Assembly: GCA_031973395.1 (NCBI GenBank)
Contig: DALYDD010000026.1
Location: 1-5,222, forward strand
Direction: 5' to 3'
DNA from: DALYDD01 sp031973395
Lineage (GTDB): Bacteria; Patescibacteriota; Minisyncoccia; Phycocordibacterales; CAIZLB01
DNA length: 5,222 nt
In this document: positions 5,222-5,222 of the stretch, one piece after another
How the letters are laid out: every line of letters begins with the position of its first letter
How positions within the stretch are numbered: position 1 is the stretch's first letter
Translations under genes and position numbers: made by a program
Notes under the pieces: generated by a model
Database searches by the model: none
The model's input: only the letters and a program-made list of their open reading frames with translations
Told to the model about the DNA's origin: nothing

Positions 5222-5222
5222 A

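Noticed and set aside
1..5222. CRISPR array, transposase, phage or defence genes, tRNA or riboswitch
   Set aside because: No repeated spacer structure, no mobile-element protein motifs, and almost no non-coding space; the genes have ordinary enzyme or regulator families.

Overview
The window is a compact, AT-leaning bacterial segment. Seven complete or nearly complete genes lie on the minus strand, transcribed right to left, and face the 3' end of one partial plus-strand gene at the left edge. Several traits together suggest a Patescibacteria/CPR (Parcubacteria-like) genome: no start has a recognisable Shine-Dalgarno motif, intergenic gaps are tiny, stops are standard (TAA, TAG and TGA all used), and the gene content includes a secreted YHYH protein, a TrmB-type regulator and a very short family-I pyrophosphatase. 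This is an inference; there is no rRNA or ribosomal marker gene in view.

Layout, in the direction of minus-strand transcription: a TrmB-type winged-helix regulator (5221-4316), then a tight hydrolase trio. The trio is a UlaG-like metallo-beta-lactamase-fold hydrolase (4294-3665), an SGNH/GDSL esterase resembling arylesterase/MsAcT (3668-3003, 4-nt ATGA overlap) and a 116-residue inorganic pyrophosphatase (2992-2642, 10-nt gap). Next come a membrane-anchored extracytoplasmic YHYH-domain protein with a Met-rich tail (2601-1519), a RibD-C/DHFR-fold reductase (1461-949) and a class I SAM methyltransferase (947-189, 1-nt gap). The left edge holds the last 31 codons of an unidentified plus-strand gene (2-97), followed by a strong intrinsic terminator (151-190) whose T-run overlaps the end of the methyltransferase gene.

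The minus-strand genes probably form one directon with internal promoters. Consensus TATAAT boxes sit immediately before the MBL gene, the YHYH gene and the reductase gene; the last two are extended -10 elements (TGATATAAT). The reductase promoter is spaced so that transcription would begin at the start codon itself, predicting a leaderless mRNA.

Functionally, the regulator plus MBL, esterase and pyrophosphatase look like one transcriptional neighbourhood, the YHYH protein a separately promoted surface gene, and the reductase and methyltransferase a translationally coupled pair. I see no defence system, mobile element, CRISPR array or RNA gene, and no gene-free stretch over 300 bases. The most notable points are a Glu in place of the catalytic Asp in the esterase, the shortened pyrophosphatase, the internally repetitive YHYH protein with its Met-rich tail, and the short-leader promoters.
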